This document shows positions 9,144 to 17,181 of a stretch of 64,000 nucleotides of DNA, one piece after another. Within the stretch, counting starts at the first letter, position 1, and each line of letters opens with the position of its first letter. This DNA is from Massilia varians (GTDB lineage Bacteria > Pseudomonadota > Gammaproteobacteria > Burkholderiales > Burkholderiaceae_D): assembly GCF_027923905.1 (NCBI RefSeq), contig NZ_AP026966.1, forward strand, positions 2,729,001 through 2,793,000. Direction: 5' to 3'. The translations under genes and the position numbers were made by a program. The notes under the pieces are model-generated. The model saw nothing but the letters and a program-made list of their open reading frames with translations. It was not told where the DNA came from and did no database searches.

Positions 9144-9659
9144 TCAAGCCTCCTTGCGGCGCTGGTAGGTCACGTAGGCCAAGTCGAAGCCGTTCGCTTC
9201 CGAATGCTGGGCCTCGCGCGCCGTTTCTTCCCACACGGCCGGGTCGATCGGCGGGAAGAAGGTATCGCAAGGGAAGACGTGGTCGATCTCAGTAACGATC
9301 ATGCGGTCCGCCAGCTGCACCGCCTCCGTGAAGATCTGGGCGCCGCCGATGATGCTGGCCGGCTCGCCGTGCAGAAGCGCGATGGCGGCCTGCAGCGAGC
9401 CCGCCGTTTCCACGCCCTCGTGCAACCACGCCGGATTGCGGGTGATGACGATGTTGCGGCGCTTGGGCAGTGGGCGGCCGATCGAATCGAAGGTCTTGCG
9501 GCCCATGACAATGGGTTTGCCCAGGGTGACGCGCTTGAAGTGGGCCAGGTCTTCCGGCAGGTGCCAGGGCAGCTGGTTGTCGATGCCGATGCCGCGCCGG
9601 GCATCGATGGCCACTACCAAAGTCAAAGCTGCATCACCCATCGTTGTGTCCGTCGTCAT
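9144..9659 (-). CDS. folA: dihydrofolate reductase
   Basis: Reduces dihydrofolate to tetrahydrofolate with NADPH, closing the cycle opened by ThyA. Its 171 residues show the family signatures: VVAIDARRGIGIDNQLPWHLPEDL (active site), GRKTFDSIGRPLP, IIGGAQIF and a C-terminal YVTYQR strand. It lies directly downstream of thyA on the same strand, the classical thyA-folA order, with about 60 bases between. The ATG at 9659 adds about nine residues before the conserved core; a later start at the second Met is possible. Confidence 0.95.
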   Translation of the reverse strand: MTTDTTMGDAALTLVVAIDARRGIGIDNQLPWHLPEDLAHFKRVTLGKPIVMGRKTFDSIGRPLPKRRNIVITRNPAWLHEGVETAGSLQAAIALLHGEPASIIGGAQIFTEAVQLADRMIVTEIDHVFPCDTFFPPIDPAVWEETAREAQHSEANGFDLAYVTYQRRKEA

Positions 9660-9719
9660 GTGTAGAGGTAGGAAATGTTGTCGCTTTGAAAGCAGGATGT
9701 CAAGGAAGATGGTCCCGGG

Positions 9720-10514
9720 TCAGACCGCCACCGGCGCCCGGATCGCCGGGTCCGGATCGTAGCCTTCGACCTCGAAGTCTTCGAAGCGGTAGTCGAACAG
9801 GGAATCCGGCTTGCGCTTGAGTACCAGGCGCGGCAGTTCCTTGGGCGTGCGCGACAGCTGCAGGTCGACCTGCTCCAGGTGGTTGCTGTACAGGTGGCAG
9901 TCGCCGCCGGTCCAGATGAATTCGCCCACTTCCAGGCCGGCCTGCTGCGCCATCATGTGGGTCAGGATCGCGTAGGAGGCGATATTGAAGGGCACCCCCA
10001 GGAAGATGTCGGCGCTGCGCTGGTACAGCTGGCAGGACAGCTTGCCGTCCGCCACGTAGAACTGGAACAGGGCGTGGCAGGGCGGCAGCTTCATGTTCGG
10101 CAGATCGGCCACGTTCCAGCTCGAGACGATCATGCGGCGCGAATCCGGCGTGTTGCGGATCTGCTCCAGCACCTGCGCGATCTGGTCGACGTGGCCGCCG
10201 GAAGGCGTCGGCCAACTGCGCCACTGGTAGCCGTAGATCGGCCCGAGGTTGCCGTCCGCGTCGGCCCATTCGTCCCAGATGCTGACGCCGTTCTCCTTCA
10301 GGTAGGCGATGTTGGTCGAGCCCTGCAGGAACCAGATCAGTTCATGGATGATCGATTTGAGGTGGACCTTCTTGGTGGTGAGCAGGGGGAAGCCCTGCTG
10401 CAGGTCGAAACGCATCTGGTAGCCGAAGACGGACAGGGTGCCGGTGCCGGTGCGGTCGGTCTTGACCGCGCCATGCTCTTTCACATGGCGCATGAAGTCG
10501 AGGTATTGGCGCAT
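9720..10514 (-). CDS. thyA: thymidylate synthase
   Basis: Converts dUMP to dTMP using methylene-tetrahydrofolate. From the ATG at 10514 the protein is 264 residues, the same length as E. coli ThyA, with the catalytic cysteine in LPPCHALF at residue 146 as in E. coli. Other signatures: [33 protein letters not shown], and the [10 protein letters not shown] dUMP-binding region. The open frame extends far upstream, but that part reads as the shadow of the aldolase gene and is not included. folA follows in the same direction. Confidence 0.97.
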   Translation of the reverse strand: MRQYLDFMRHVKEHGAVKTDRTGTGTLSVFGYQMRFDLQQGFPLLTTKKVHLKSIIHELIWFLQGSTNIAYLKENGVSIWDEWADADGNLGPIYGYQWRSWPTPSGGHVDQIAQVLEQIRNTPDSRRMIVSSWNVADLPNMKLPPCHALFQFYVADGKLSCQLYQRSADIFLGVPFNIASYAILTHMMAQQAGLEVGEFIWTGGDCHLYSNHLEQVDLQLSRTPKELPRLVLKRKPDSLFDYRFEDFEVEGYDPDPAIRAPVAV

Positions 10515-10592
10515 TGGATATGACGATAGGTGACAGCCCGTCATTGTACCCGAGAGCGCCCCGCTTGAGCTCGTCGCCGGCGACGGCTGCGG

Positions 10593-10598
10593 TATAGT
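10593..10598 (+). promoter_or_regulatory. -10 element of a possibly leaderless promoter
   Basis: TATAGT lies six bases before the ATG of the small conserved gene at 10605, so transcription would begin at or very near the start codon. No good -35 is seen at 17 bases; TTGAGC occurs too far upstream. Confidence 0.35.
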
Positions 10599-10604
10599 GG
10601 ACCC

Positions 10605-10934
10605 ATGCCGACTTCCCCGCAGTATCCCAGCACGCCGGACGGCCGCTACTTCGTGGTCGCGGGCCGGTTGTGGCGATCGAGCAATCCGGCGCTGGCCCCA
10701 AGTGAGCGCCAGCAGCTGGTCGACGCGCTGATGCGGGCCCGCCGGCAGGTCGGCCTGGCCAGGCGGGCCGGCGACGCCGAAGCCGAGCGCGCCGCCCGCG
10801 CGCAGGTCGATGCGGCCAAGCGCGCGCTGGGCGAACGCGGCCCGGTGTGGTGGACCGACGGCGCACCGGACTACAACCGGCGCATGGTCGCCAACACCCC
10901 TTACGCGGACTGGTACACGGCCTTGCCGTCCTGA
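10605..10934 (+). CDS. small conserved hypothetical protein
   Basis: A 109-residue soluble protein, sometimes labelled as Tol-related in databases without good reason as far as I recall. The start ([18 protein letters not shown]) and end ([19 protein letters not shown]) are the kind of conserved blocks seen in family members across proteobacteria; between them is a charged helical stretch ([16 protein letters not shown]) that could be a short coiled coil. It is divergent from thyA and its last 34 bases overlap the 3' end of the convergent aldolase gene. No function is known to me. Confidence 0.7.
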   Translation: MPTSPQYPSTPDGRYFVVAGRLWRSSNPALAPSERQQLVDALMRARRQVGLARRAGDAEAERAARAQVDAAKRALGERGPVWWTDGAPDYNRRMVANTPYADWYTALPS

Positions 10935-12013
10935 GCCAGCGCCTGCGCGAACAGCGCCAGCGCCTCGCGCACCCGCGCGTCCGGGGCATTCAGAAGGTTG
11001 TCCCCCACGTACAGCTCGAAGGAACTGGTGTCCGGCAGGGCGGTCGCGGCGATGCGGTTGAACATCCAGATGCCATGCCGCTCGGCGAGCTCGCGGCGGA
11101 TCGCCAGCGCCCGCTCGGGCGCGACCGGCAGATGCAGGTGCAGCATGTTGACCTGGGGCGCCGCCGGATTCACGCGGATGATCGGGTGCGCCGCCAGTTC
11201 CCGATACAGGAAACGGGTGCGCTCCAGGCAGAGCGGCATCGCCGCCAGGCGCTGCTCGAAGCCCATCGCCGCCGCCACCACATAGGGCGTGCGGTGGATC
11301 AGGTTGCCCCCCTGGCGCCGGAACCATTCGGCCGCGCGGTCCACGAATTCTCGGGTGCCGGCCAGCATGGCGCCGCCCAGCCCGCCGATGCCCTTGTACA
11401 GCGAGACGTAGACCGAATCGAAGCCGGCCGCGACATCAATCAAAGGCTTGCCGTAGCCGGCGGCGGCTTCCCACAGGCGCGCGCCGTCCATGTGCAGGTG
11501 GGCGCCGCGCGCGCGGCAGTGGGCCTTGATCGCTTCCAGCTCGTCCCAGGGCGAGAGCTGGCCGCCGATCTCGCGCAGGGGCAGCTCCATGCCGACCGCG
11601 CCCAGGCGGTCGGGCAGCGCGGCCAGGTCGGCCACGCTCCAGGGGCGGTAGCGCTCGCCCGCCTGCACGGCCTTGAAGTGGCCCAGCAGCTGGTAGTTCG
11701 AGCGCTCGTGCACGAAAATGTGCGAGGTCGGGTGCAGGGCGGCCAGGTCGTGCCCGCGGTCCTGGCAGGCCAGGCGCAGCGCCGTGACCTGGGCCATGGT
11801 GCCGCTGACGCAGAACACCGCCGCCTCCTTGCCGAGCAGGCGCGCGACTTTCGCCTCGAACTCCTGCAGCAGCGCACCGCTGCCGTAGACGTCGTGCTCG
11901 ACGCCGTTCGCCTCGCACCATGCGGCCATGGCGGCGAACAGTTCGGCGGGCGTGCGGGCGCGGTGGCCGGGGAAGACGAGTTGGCAGCGGCGTAGCAGGT
12001 CGGTATCGTTCAA
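10901..12013 (-). CDS. threonine aldolase-like PLP enzyme
   Basis: A 370-residue fold-type I PLP enzyme of the beta-eliminating lyase/threonine aldolase family. The PLP lysine is in [11 protein letters not shown] (K207); [11 protein letters not shown] provides the Asp and Arg that hold the cofactor, and [23 protein letters not shown] resembles the usual N-terminal region. Low-specificity threonine aldolases cleave L-threonine or allo-threonine to glycine and acetaldehyde. It is close to LtaE, but the N-terminus ([13 protein letters not shown]) differs from the classical enzymes, so the exact substrate is open. The 3' end overlaps the convergent small gene by 34 bases. Confidence 0.8.
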   Translation of the reverse strand: MNDTDLLRRCQLVFPGHRARTPAELFAAMAAWCEANGVEHDVYGSGALLQEFEAKVARLLGKEAAVFCVSGTMAQVTALRLACQDRGHDLAALHPTSHIFVHERSNYQLLGHFKAVQAGERYRPWSVADLAALPDRLGAVGMELPLREIGGQLSPWDELEAIKAHCRARGAHLHMDGARLWEAAAGYGKPLIDVAAGFDSVYVSLYKGIGGLGGAMLAGTREFVDRAAEWFRRQGGNLIHRTPYVVAAAMGFEQRLAAMPLCLERTRFLYRELAAHPIIRVNPAAPQVNMLHLHLPVAPERALAIRRELAERHGIWMFNRIAATALPDTSSFELYVGDNLLNAPDARVREALALFAQALAQDGKAVYQSA

Positions 12014-12073
12014 GGTGCTCTCCTGGCGAAGCCCGCTACTCTACACCGAAGCGCGACGGCGCGGGATGGCTTG

Positions 12074-14089
12074 TCAGCGCAGGCCCAGCGCCGGGCGCCG
12101 CGGCGCGCCGGCGTCCGTGTCGCCGCCGAAGCGGAACAGGCGCACGGCGCGCGCCAGTTCGTCGGCCTGGTCCTGCATGGCCTGGGCGGCGGCGCTGGCC
12201 TGTTCGACCAGGGCGGCGTTCTGCTGGGTCGCCACGTCCATGGCGCCCACCGCCCCGTTGACGTGCTCGATGCCGGCAGTCTGCTCCAGGCTGGCGGCAC
12301 TGATCTCGGCCATGATGTCGGTCACGCGCGCCACGCTCGCCAGTACCTCCTGCATCGTGACGCCGGCTTCGGCCACCAGCTTGCCGCCCGCGTCGACTTC
12401 GCCGTTGGATGCCTCGATGAGCAGCTTGATTTCCCGGGCCGCGCCCGCGCAGCGCTGGGCCAGGCTGCGCACCTCGTTCGCGACCACGGCGAAGCCGCGG
12501 CCCTGTTCGCCCGCGCGGGCCGCTTCCACCGCCGCGTTCAGGGCCAGGATATTGGTCTGGAAGGCGATGCCGTCGATCACGCCGGTGATCTCGGAAATCC
12601 TGCGCGACGACTGGCTGATGGCGTCCATGCGTTCGATGACCTGGGCCACGGTGGCGCCGCCGCGCTCGGCCACGCCGGAGGCCTTGAGGGCCAGCTGGTT
12701 GGCCTGGCGCGCATTGTCGGCGTTCTGGCGCACGGTGGCGGTGAGCTGGTCCATCGAGCTGGCGGTGCCGGCCAGGCTGGCCGCCTGTTCCTCGGTGCGC
12801 TGGCACAGGTCGAGGTTGCCGGCCGAGATCTGCTGCGAGGCGCTGGCGATCTGCTCGGCGTGCAGGCGCACCTTGCCCACCACACTGGAGAGGCTGGCGC
12901 CCACGCTGTTGATGGCCTCGGTCAGCAGGCCGATCTCGTCGCGGCGGGCGCTGTCCATGCGGGCGCTCAGGTCGCCTTCGGCGATGCGCCGCGCAACCTC
13001 GCGCACTTGCGCCAGCGGACGCGCCACGCTGGCGCGCACCACGGCGTACAGCAGCGCGGCCAGCACGGCCAGGGCCAGCAGGCCGGCCAGGATGAAGCGC
13101 TGGCGCAGCGTGCTGGCGGCCGCGGTGATCTCGTCGCGGTAGGTGCCGCCGGCGATGATCCAGTCCCAGGCCTTGATGTGGGTGTAGGCGACGAACTTCT
13201 CGCGCGCCGCGCCCTCGCCGGGGTTTTGCCAATCGTAGACGATGCTGCCGTTTTTCTGTTGCAGCATCTCGCGGATGAAGGGGCGGCCGTCGGCGGCGCG
13301 GCTGTCGAGCAGGTTGGCGCCTTCGCTGCCCGGATGCACCAGCAGCTCGCCGTAGTGCTTGCCCGGGGCGGCGTTCAGCACGTAGAAGTAGCCGGTCTCG
13401 CCGACCTTGACGGCGCGGATGCGGTCCTTCAGCAGCTTCATGTCCTCGCTGATGTCGACGCCCACGTAGAGCACCGCAACCACCTTGCCGGCGGCGTCGC
13501 GCGCCGGCTCGTACTGGGTGATGTACTGCTTGCCGAACAGCGTGACCAGGCCGATGTAGGCGCGGCCCTCGCGCAGCGCGGCATAGGCCGGGCTGTTGCG
13601 GTCGAGGGCGGTGCCGACGGCGCGTTCGCCGTTTTCCTTCTTGACCGAGGTCGTCACGCGCACGAAGTCTTCGCCGTCCAGGGCGAAGATGGTGGCGTTG
13701 CCGCCGGTCTGGGCGGTGAAGCCGTCCGGCGCGTCGAAGTCGAGGTTCAGCACCTTGCCGTCGAGCTTGAGGGTGGGCGTGGCCTTGCCGCCGATGTCCA
13801 CCGTCGTGGCCGGATCGAGTTCGAAGCTGCCGGGCAGGCCATGGCGGAAGATGCGCCCGAAGCTCGCGGCCGAGCTGCTCACGCTCTTGTTGAACATCTC
13901 GACCGTGTTCGCCACGCTGCGCAGCTCGCTCGTGACGCTGTCGGTGGCGCGTTCCTCGAGCATGCGGGAGGTAGCATGGGTGATCGTCGCGACCAGCGCG
14001 GCGACGATCGCGGCCGTCAGGATGAAGGTGATGGCGCTGATGCGGGTGCCAACATTCCAGTTGGCGGGATGATATCGGGAGGCGGGCAT
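12074..14089 (-). CDS. methyl-accepting chemotaxis protein, Cache type
   Basis: A 671-residue chemoreceptor. A first membrane segment (about 17-38) is followed by a periplasmic sensor of about 300 residues in the Cache_3/Cache_2 style ([11 protein letters not shown] and [11 protein letters not shown] blocks, then [13 protein letters not shown]), a second membrane segment near 340-360, a HAMP domain ([19 protein letters not shown]), and the cytoplasmic signalling hairpin with the conserved tip around [20 protein letters not shown]. Cache receptors often bind small organic acids or amino acids; the ligand is unknown. No CheW-binding or CheR-tether pentapeptide is seen at the C-terminus (ends PALGLR). 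It is transcribed alone from its own promoter. Confidence 0.9.
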   Translation of the reverse strand: MPASRYHPANWNVGTRISAITFILTAAIVAALVATITHATSRMLEERATDSVTSELRSVANTVEMFNKSVSSSAASFGRIFRHGLPGSFELDPATTVDIGGKATPTLKLDGKVLNLDFDAPDGFTAQTGGNATIFALDGEDFVRVTTSVKKENGERAVGTALDRNSPAYAALREGRAYIGLVTLFGKQYITQYEPARDAAGKVVAVLYVGVDISEDMKLLKDRIRAVKVGETGYFYVLNAAPGKHYGELLVHPGSEGANLLDSRAADGRPFIREMLQQKNGSIVYDWQNPGEGAAREKFVAYTHIKAWDWIIAGGTYRDEITAAASTLRQRFILAGLLALAVLAALLYAVVRASVARPLAQVREVARRIAEGDLSARMDSARRDEIGLLTEAINSVGASLSSVVGKVRLHAEQIASASQQISAGNLDLCQRTEEQAASLAGTASSMDQLTATVRQNADNARQANQLALKASGVAERGGATVAQVIERMDAISQSSRRISEITGVIDGIAFQTNILALNAAVEAARAGEQGRGFAVVANEVRSLAQRCAGAAREIKLLIEASNGEVDAGGKLVAEAGVTMQEVLASVARVTDIMAEISAASLEQTAGIEHVNGAVGAMDVATQQNAALVEQASAAAQAMQDQADELARAVRLFRFGGDTDAGAPRRPALGLR

Positions 14090-14118
14090 GACGGACGTCT
14101 GGATCGGGAACCAGAGGC

Positions 14119-14148
14119 ATCATACCTTTGTGATTTTCCGTAACGCAA
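14119..14148 (-). promoter_or_regulatory. candidate sigma-70 promoter of the chemoreceptor gene
   Basis: On the minus strand, TTGCGT (14148-14143) and TATGAT (14124-14119) are 18 bases apart, about 30 bases before the ATG at 14089. Confidence 0.4.
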
Positions 14149-14160
14149 CAAAACCGGGTC

Positions 14161-14187
14161 AAAAACGGCGGCGCGCGCGGCGCCGCC
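14161..14187 (-). terminator. Rho-independent terminator after the ABC exporter
   Basis: On the minus strand an eight-base stem (GGCGGCGC / GCGCCGCC) with a five-base loop is followed by G and five Ts. It ends the long leftward gene chain just upstream of the chemoreceptor promoter. Confidence 0.75.
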
Positions 14188-14242
14188 ACAACACAGATGC
14201 CGCATTGGCAAGCAAATCCGCGGCCGCGCGCATGGCCGGGAC

Positions 14243-16072
14243 TCAGGAAGCCTGCTGCTCGAGCGGCGCGTGGGTCTGGAACTGCAGCGCCGCCAGGTTG
14301 GCGTACACGCCGCCATGGGCGACCAGCGAGGCGTGGGTGCCGGATTCGACCACGCGGCCTTCGTCGAGCACGATGATGCGGTCGGCGCGCTGCACGGTGG
14401 CCAGGCGGTGCGCGATGATGATGGTGGTGCGGCCGACCATGGCCGCTTCCAGCGCGCGCTGCACCAGGCGTTCCGACTCGGCGTCGAGCGCGCTGGTGGC
14501 CTCGTCGAGCAGCAGCAGGGGCGGATTCTTGAGCAGGGCGCGCGCGATCGCGATGCGCTGGCGCTGGCCGCCCGACAGGCGCACGCCGCGCTCGCCCAGG
14601 AAGGAGCCGTAGCCCTGCGGCAGGCGCTCGATGAACTCGTGGGCCGCGGCCATCTTCGCCACCGCGATCACCTCTTCGTCGCTGGCGTCGGGCCGGCCGT
14701 AGCGGATGTTCTCCAGCGCGCTGCTCGAGAAGATCACGGTGTCCTGCGGGACGATGCCGATCGCATCGCGCAGCGTGTGCAGCGCCAGGTCGCGGATGTC
14801 GATGCCGTCCAGGCGGATGCTGCCCGCCTGCGGGTCGTAGAAGCGCAGCAGCAGCTGGAACAGGGTGGTCTTGCCGGCGCCCGAGGGGCCGACCACGGCG
14901 ACGGTCTCGCCGGCCGCGATGTCGAGCTTCAGGTGCGACAGCGCCGCGCTGTCCAGGCGTGAAGGATAGCTGAAACTGACGTCGTCGAGCGACACGCGGG
15001 CGCCGTTCTCGCGCCGCGGCGGCAGCGGGCGCGGGTTGGCAGGGTCCTGGATGTCGGAGCGGGCTGCCAGCAGTTCCAGCAGGCGCTCGGTGGCGCCGGC
15101 GGCGCGCTGGGCTTCGCCCATCACTTCCGAAAGCGCGCCGACCGAGCCGGCCACGATCGAGGCGTACAGGATGAACTGCCCGAGGTCGCCGCCGGTCATG
15201 CTGCCCTCCAGTACCGCGTGGGCGCCGAGCCAGAGCACGAACACGATGGCGCCGAACACCAGCACGATGGCCAGCATGGTGAGCATCGCGCGGGCGCGAA
15301 TGCGCCGGATCGCGGTCTGGAAGGCGCCTTCGACCGAACTGCCGAAGCGGCCCGCCTCGATGCCTTCGTGGGTGAAAGACTGCACGGTGGGCATGGCATT
15401 GAGGATCTCGCCCGCCAGCGCCGAGGCGTCGGCGATGCGGTCCTGGGAATCGCGCGAGAGCTTGCGCACGCGCCGGCCGTACAGCACGATCGGCAGCACC
15501 ACCAGCACCAGGAGGCCCAGGATGATCGCGGTGAGCTTCGGGCTGGTCACGAACAGCATGATCAGGCCGCCGATGAACAGCAGGGTATTGCGCAAGGCGA
15601 GCGAGATGCTGGTGCCGACCACGGTCTGGATCAGGGTGGTGTCGGTGGTCAGGCGCGACAGCACTTCGCCGGTGCGCGTGGTCTCGAAGAATTCGGGGCT
15701 CTGGTGCACCACGTGGCGGTAGACAGCGGCGCGCACGTCGGCCACCACGCGCTCGCCCAGCCAGGACACCATGTAGAAGCGTGCGGCGGTGGCGACTGCC
15801 AGCACGGCGGCGACGCCGAACAGGGCCAGGAACACCGCGTTCACGTGCTCGATGTTCTGGCGACCGGCCTCGGCGCCGAAGCCATGATCGATCATCTGCT
15901 TGAAGGCGGCGGGGATGGCCAGCGTGGCGCCGGCTGCGAACAGGAGCGCGATGCCGGCCAGCACGAACTGGCGGCGGTAGGGCGCAAGGAAGGGCAGCAG
16001 GCCCTTGAGGGTGGCCAGGCTGCCTTTGCGGGAGGTATCGGAGTCCAGCGTGCCGGTGGAGCGGGAAGTCAT
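14243..16072 (-). CDS. ABC exporter, fused membrane and ATPase domains
   Basis: A 609-residue half-size type IV exporter (MsbA/ABCB-like). Six membrane helices occupy about residues 30-330; the ATPase domain follows, with Walker A GPSGAGKT at 395-402, the signature LSGGQRQRIAIARAL, Walker B LLLLDEATSALDAE and the H-loop IIIAHRLAT. It would act as a homodimer and export a hydrophobic substrate (lipid, peptide or drug); the substrate is unknown. The frame runs on upstream, but the ATG at 16072 gives the natural N-terminus. It starts 38 bases after the lipocalin-like gene and is the last gene of the leftward chain, followed by a terminator. Confidence 0.9.
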   Translation of the reverse strand: MTSRSTGTLDSDTSRKGSLATLKGLLPFLAPYRRQFVLAGIALLFAAGATLAIPAAFKQMIDHGFGAEAGRQNIEHVNAVFLALFGVAAVLAVATAARFYMVSWLGERVVADVRAAVYRHVVHQSPEFFETTRTGEVLSRLTTDTTLIQTVVGTSISLALRNTLLFIGGLIMLFVTSPKLTAIILGLLVLVVLPIVLYGRRVRKLSRDSQDRIADASALAGEILNAMPTVQSFTHEGIEAGRFGSSVEGAFQTAIRRIRARAMLTMLAIVLVFGAIVFVLWLGAHAVLEGSMTGGDLGQFILYASIVAGSVGALSEVMGEAQRAAGATERLLELLAARSDIQDPANPRPLPPRRENGARVSLDDVSFSYPSRLDSAALSHLKLDIAAGETVAVVGPSGAGKTTLFQLLLRFYDPQAGSIRLDGIDIRDLALHTLRDAIGIVPQDTVIFSSSALENIRYGRPDASDEEVIAVAKMAAAHEFIERLPQGYGSFLGERGVRLSGGQRQRIAIARALLKNPPLLLLDEATSALDAESERLVQRALEAAMVGRTTIIIAHRLATVQRADRIIVLDEGRVVESGTHASLVAHGGVYANLAALQFQTHAPLEQQAS

Positions 16073-16110
16073 TGTCTCGGGTGGATTGTTCTTCAATTTT
16101 TCTCGGTCGT

Positions 16111-17181
16111 TCAAAGCTTCATGGGGCGCACGTAGCCCGTCATTTCCAGGTAGCCGCGGCCCAGGCGCTTTCCGTCGCGGCTGACCGTCACCGCGCCTTC
16201 CCAGTACACCGCGCCGGTCGAGCGGCGCGAATCGAGTTCCTGGTCCTGCTGCAGGGGAGTGAGCTGCCAGCGCAGCGCCCCGGTTGCCACATCCTGGGCC
16301 ACCGGGTACTCGGCGCCGGTGCGCGGCGACCGCCAGCGCGCGGTGGGCGTGAAACTGACCTGCTCGGGCGCGTAGCGGGTCACGCGGCCGGCGCTGTCGC
16401 GCAGCGTGGCGTGCGCCCATAGTTTACCACCTCCCTTGCTGCGGATCTGAAAAGCCATCAGGGCGCCGCCGTCGTCGAGGTTCACGCCGATCCAGTCCCA
16501 GCCGGTGGCCTCGGGCTGCAGGGCTTCGCTCGACCACTCGTGATCCAGCCAGGCGCTGCCGGTCACGGCCACCGGCAGGCTGCCGGCGCGGCCGACGTTG
16601 CCGCTCACCTTCAGCTGCGGTTCGCTGTAGTAGTGGCTGGCATGCTGGGGGCTGGCGCCCTTGCGCGAATAGCCGCCTTCGCCCTGTACCAGCACCGGCT
16701 GGGTCGGCTGCAGGCGCAGTTCCAGCGTCAGTTCGCTGGATCGGATGGTGACGCGGTAGCTGCCGGAGCTGTCGCGCACCATGCGCCAGTCGTCGAGCTT
16801 CAGGTCGGTGTTGTCGGTGCGCGCCCAGGCCAGGCCGAAGCCTTCGCGCGCGCTCTTCTGGTCGTGCGCCAGGCGGCCGAGCTCGGGGTCGGACAGGGCG
16901 GCGTGGCCGATCACCAGCTGGCGCGGAGCGAACGCGCTCGGGTTCCGGGGATCGTGTTCGGTGCGGCTGCGAAAAAAGGTGACCTGGAAGCCGAGCGGCT
17001 TGCGGTCGGGCGTTTCGACCCAGCCGGTGACGTACCACCATTCGGTGCGAAATTCCGGGTGGGCGCCGAAGTCGCGCGGGAAGGACAGCGTGGCGCCGGG
17101 CACCACCGGCGCAAACTGCGGCGGCTCGGCACGGCCCCACTGCACCACGAACAACAGCAAAACGAACAGCACCAAGCGCAT
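16111..17181 (-). CDS. AttH/CrtC-like lipocalin-domain protein, exported
   Basis: A 356-residue protein with a clear signal peptide (hydrophobic core VLFVLLLFVVQW, cleavage after GRA). The mature part carries the hallmark of the AttH/carotenoid 1,2-hydratase (CrtC) family: FRTEWWYVTGW near the N-terminus, then WLDHEWSSEAL and GWDWIGVNLDDG. The family has two lipocalin-like beta barrels; in AttEFGH-type loci the protein is made with an FtsX-type ABC permease. The ATG overlaps the stop codon of the permease gene by one base (TAATG), so the two are translationally coupled. Enzyme activity on carotenoids is not implied, since no carotenoid genes are nearby. Confidence 0.85.
   Translation of the reverse strand: MRLVLFVLLLFVVQWGRAEPPQFAPVVPGATLSFPRDFGAHPEFRTEWWYVTGWVETPDRKPLGFQVTFFRSRTEHDPRNPSAFAPRQLVIGHAALSDPELGRLAHDQKSAREGFGLAWARTDNTDLKLDDWRMVRDSSGSYRVTIRSSELTLELRLQPTQPVLVQGEGGYSRKGASPQHASHYYSEPQLKVSGNVGRAGSLPVAVTGSAWLDHEWSSEALQPEATGWDWIGVNLDDGGALMAFQIRSKGGGKLWAHATLRDSAGRVTRYAPEQVSFTPTARWRSPRTGAEYPVAQDVATGALRWQLTPLQQDQELDSRRSTGAVYWEGAVTVSRDGKRLGRGYLEMTGYVRPMKL

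Noticed and set aside
12071..14143. A 690-codon frame opposite the chemoreceptor
   Set aside because: Shadow of the chemoreceptor gene; no RBS or domain.
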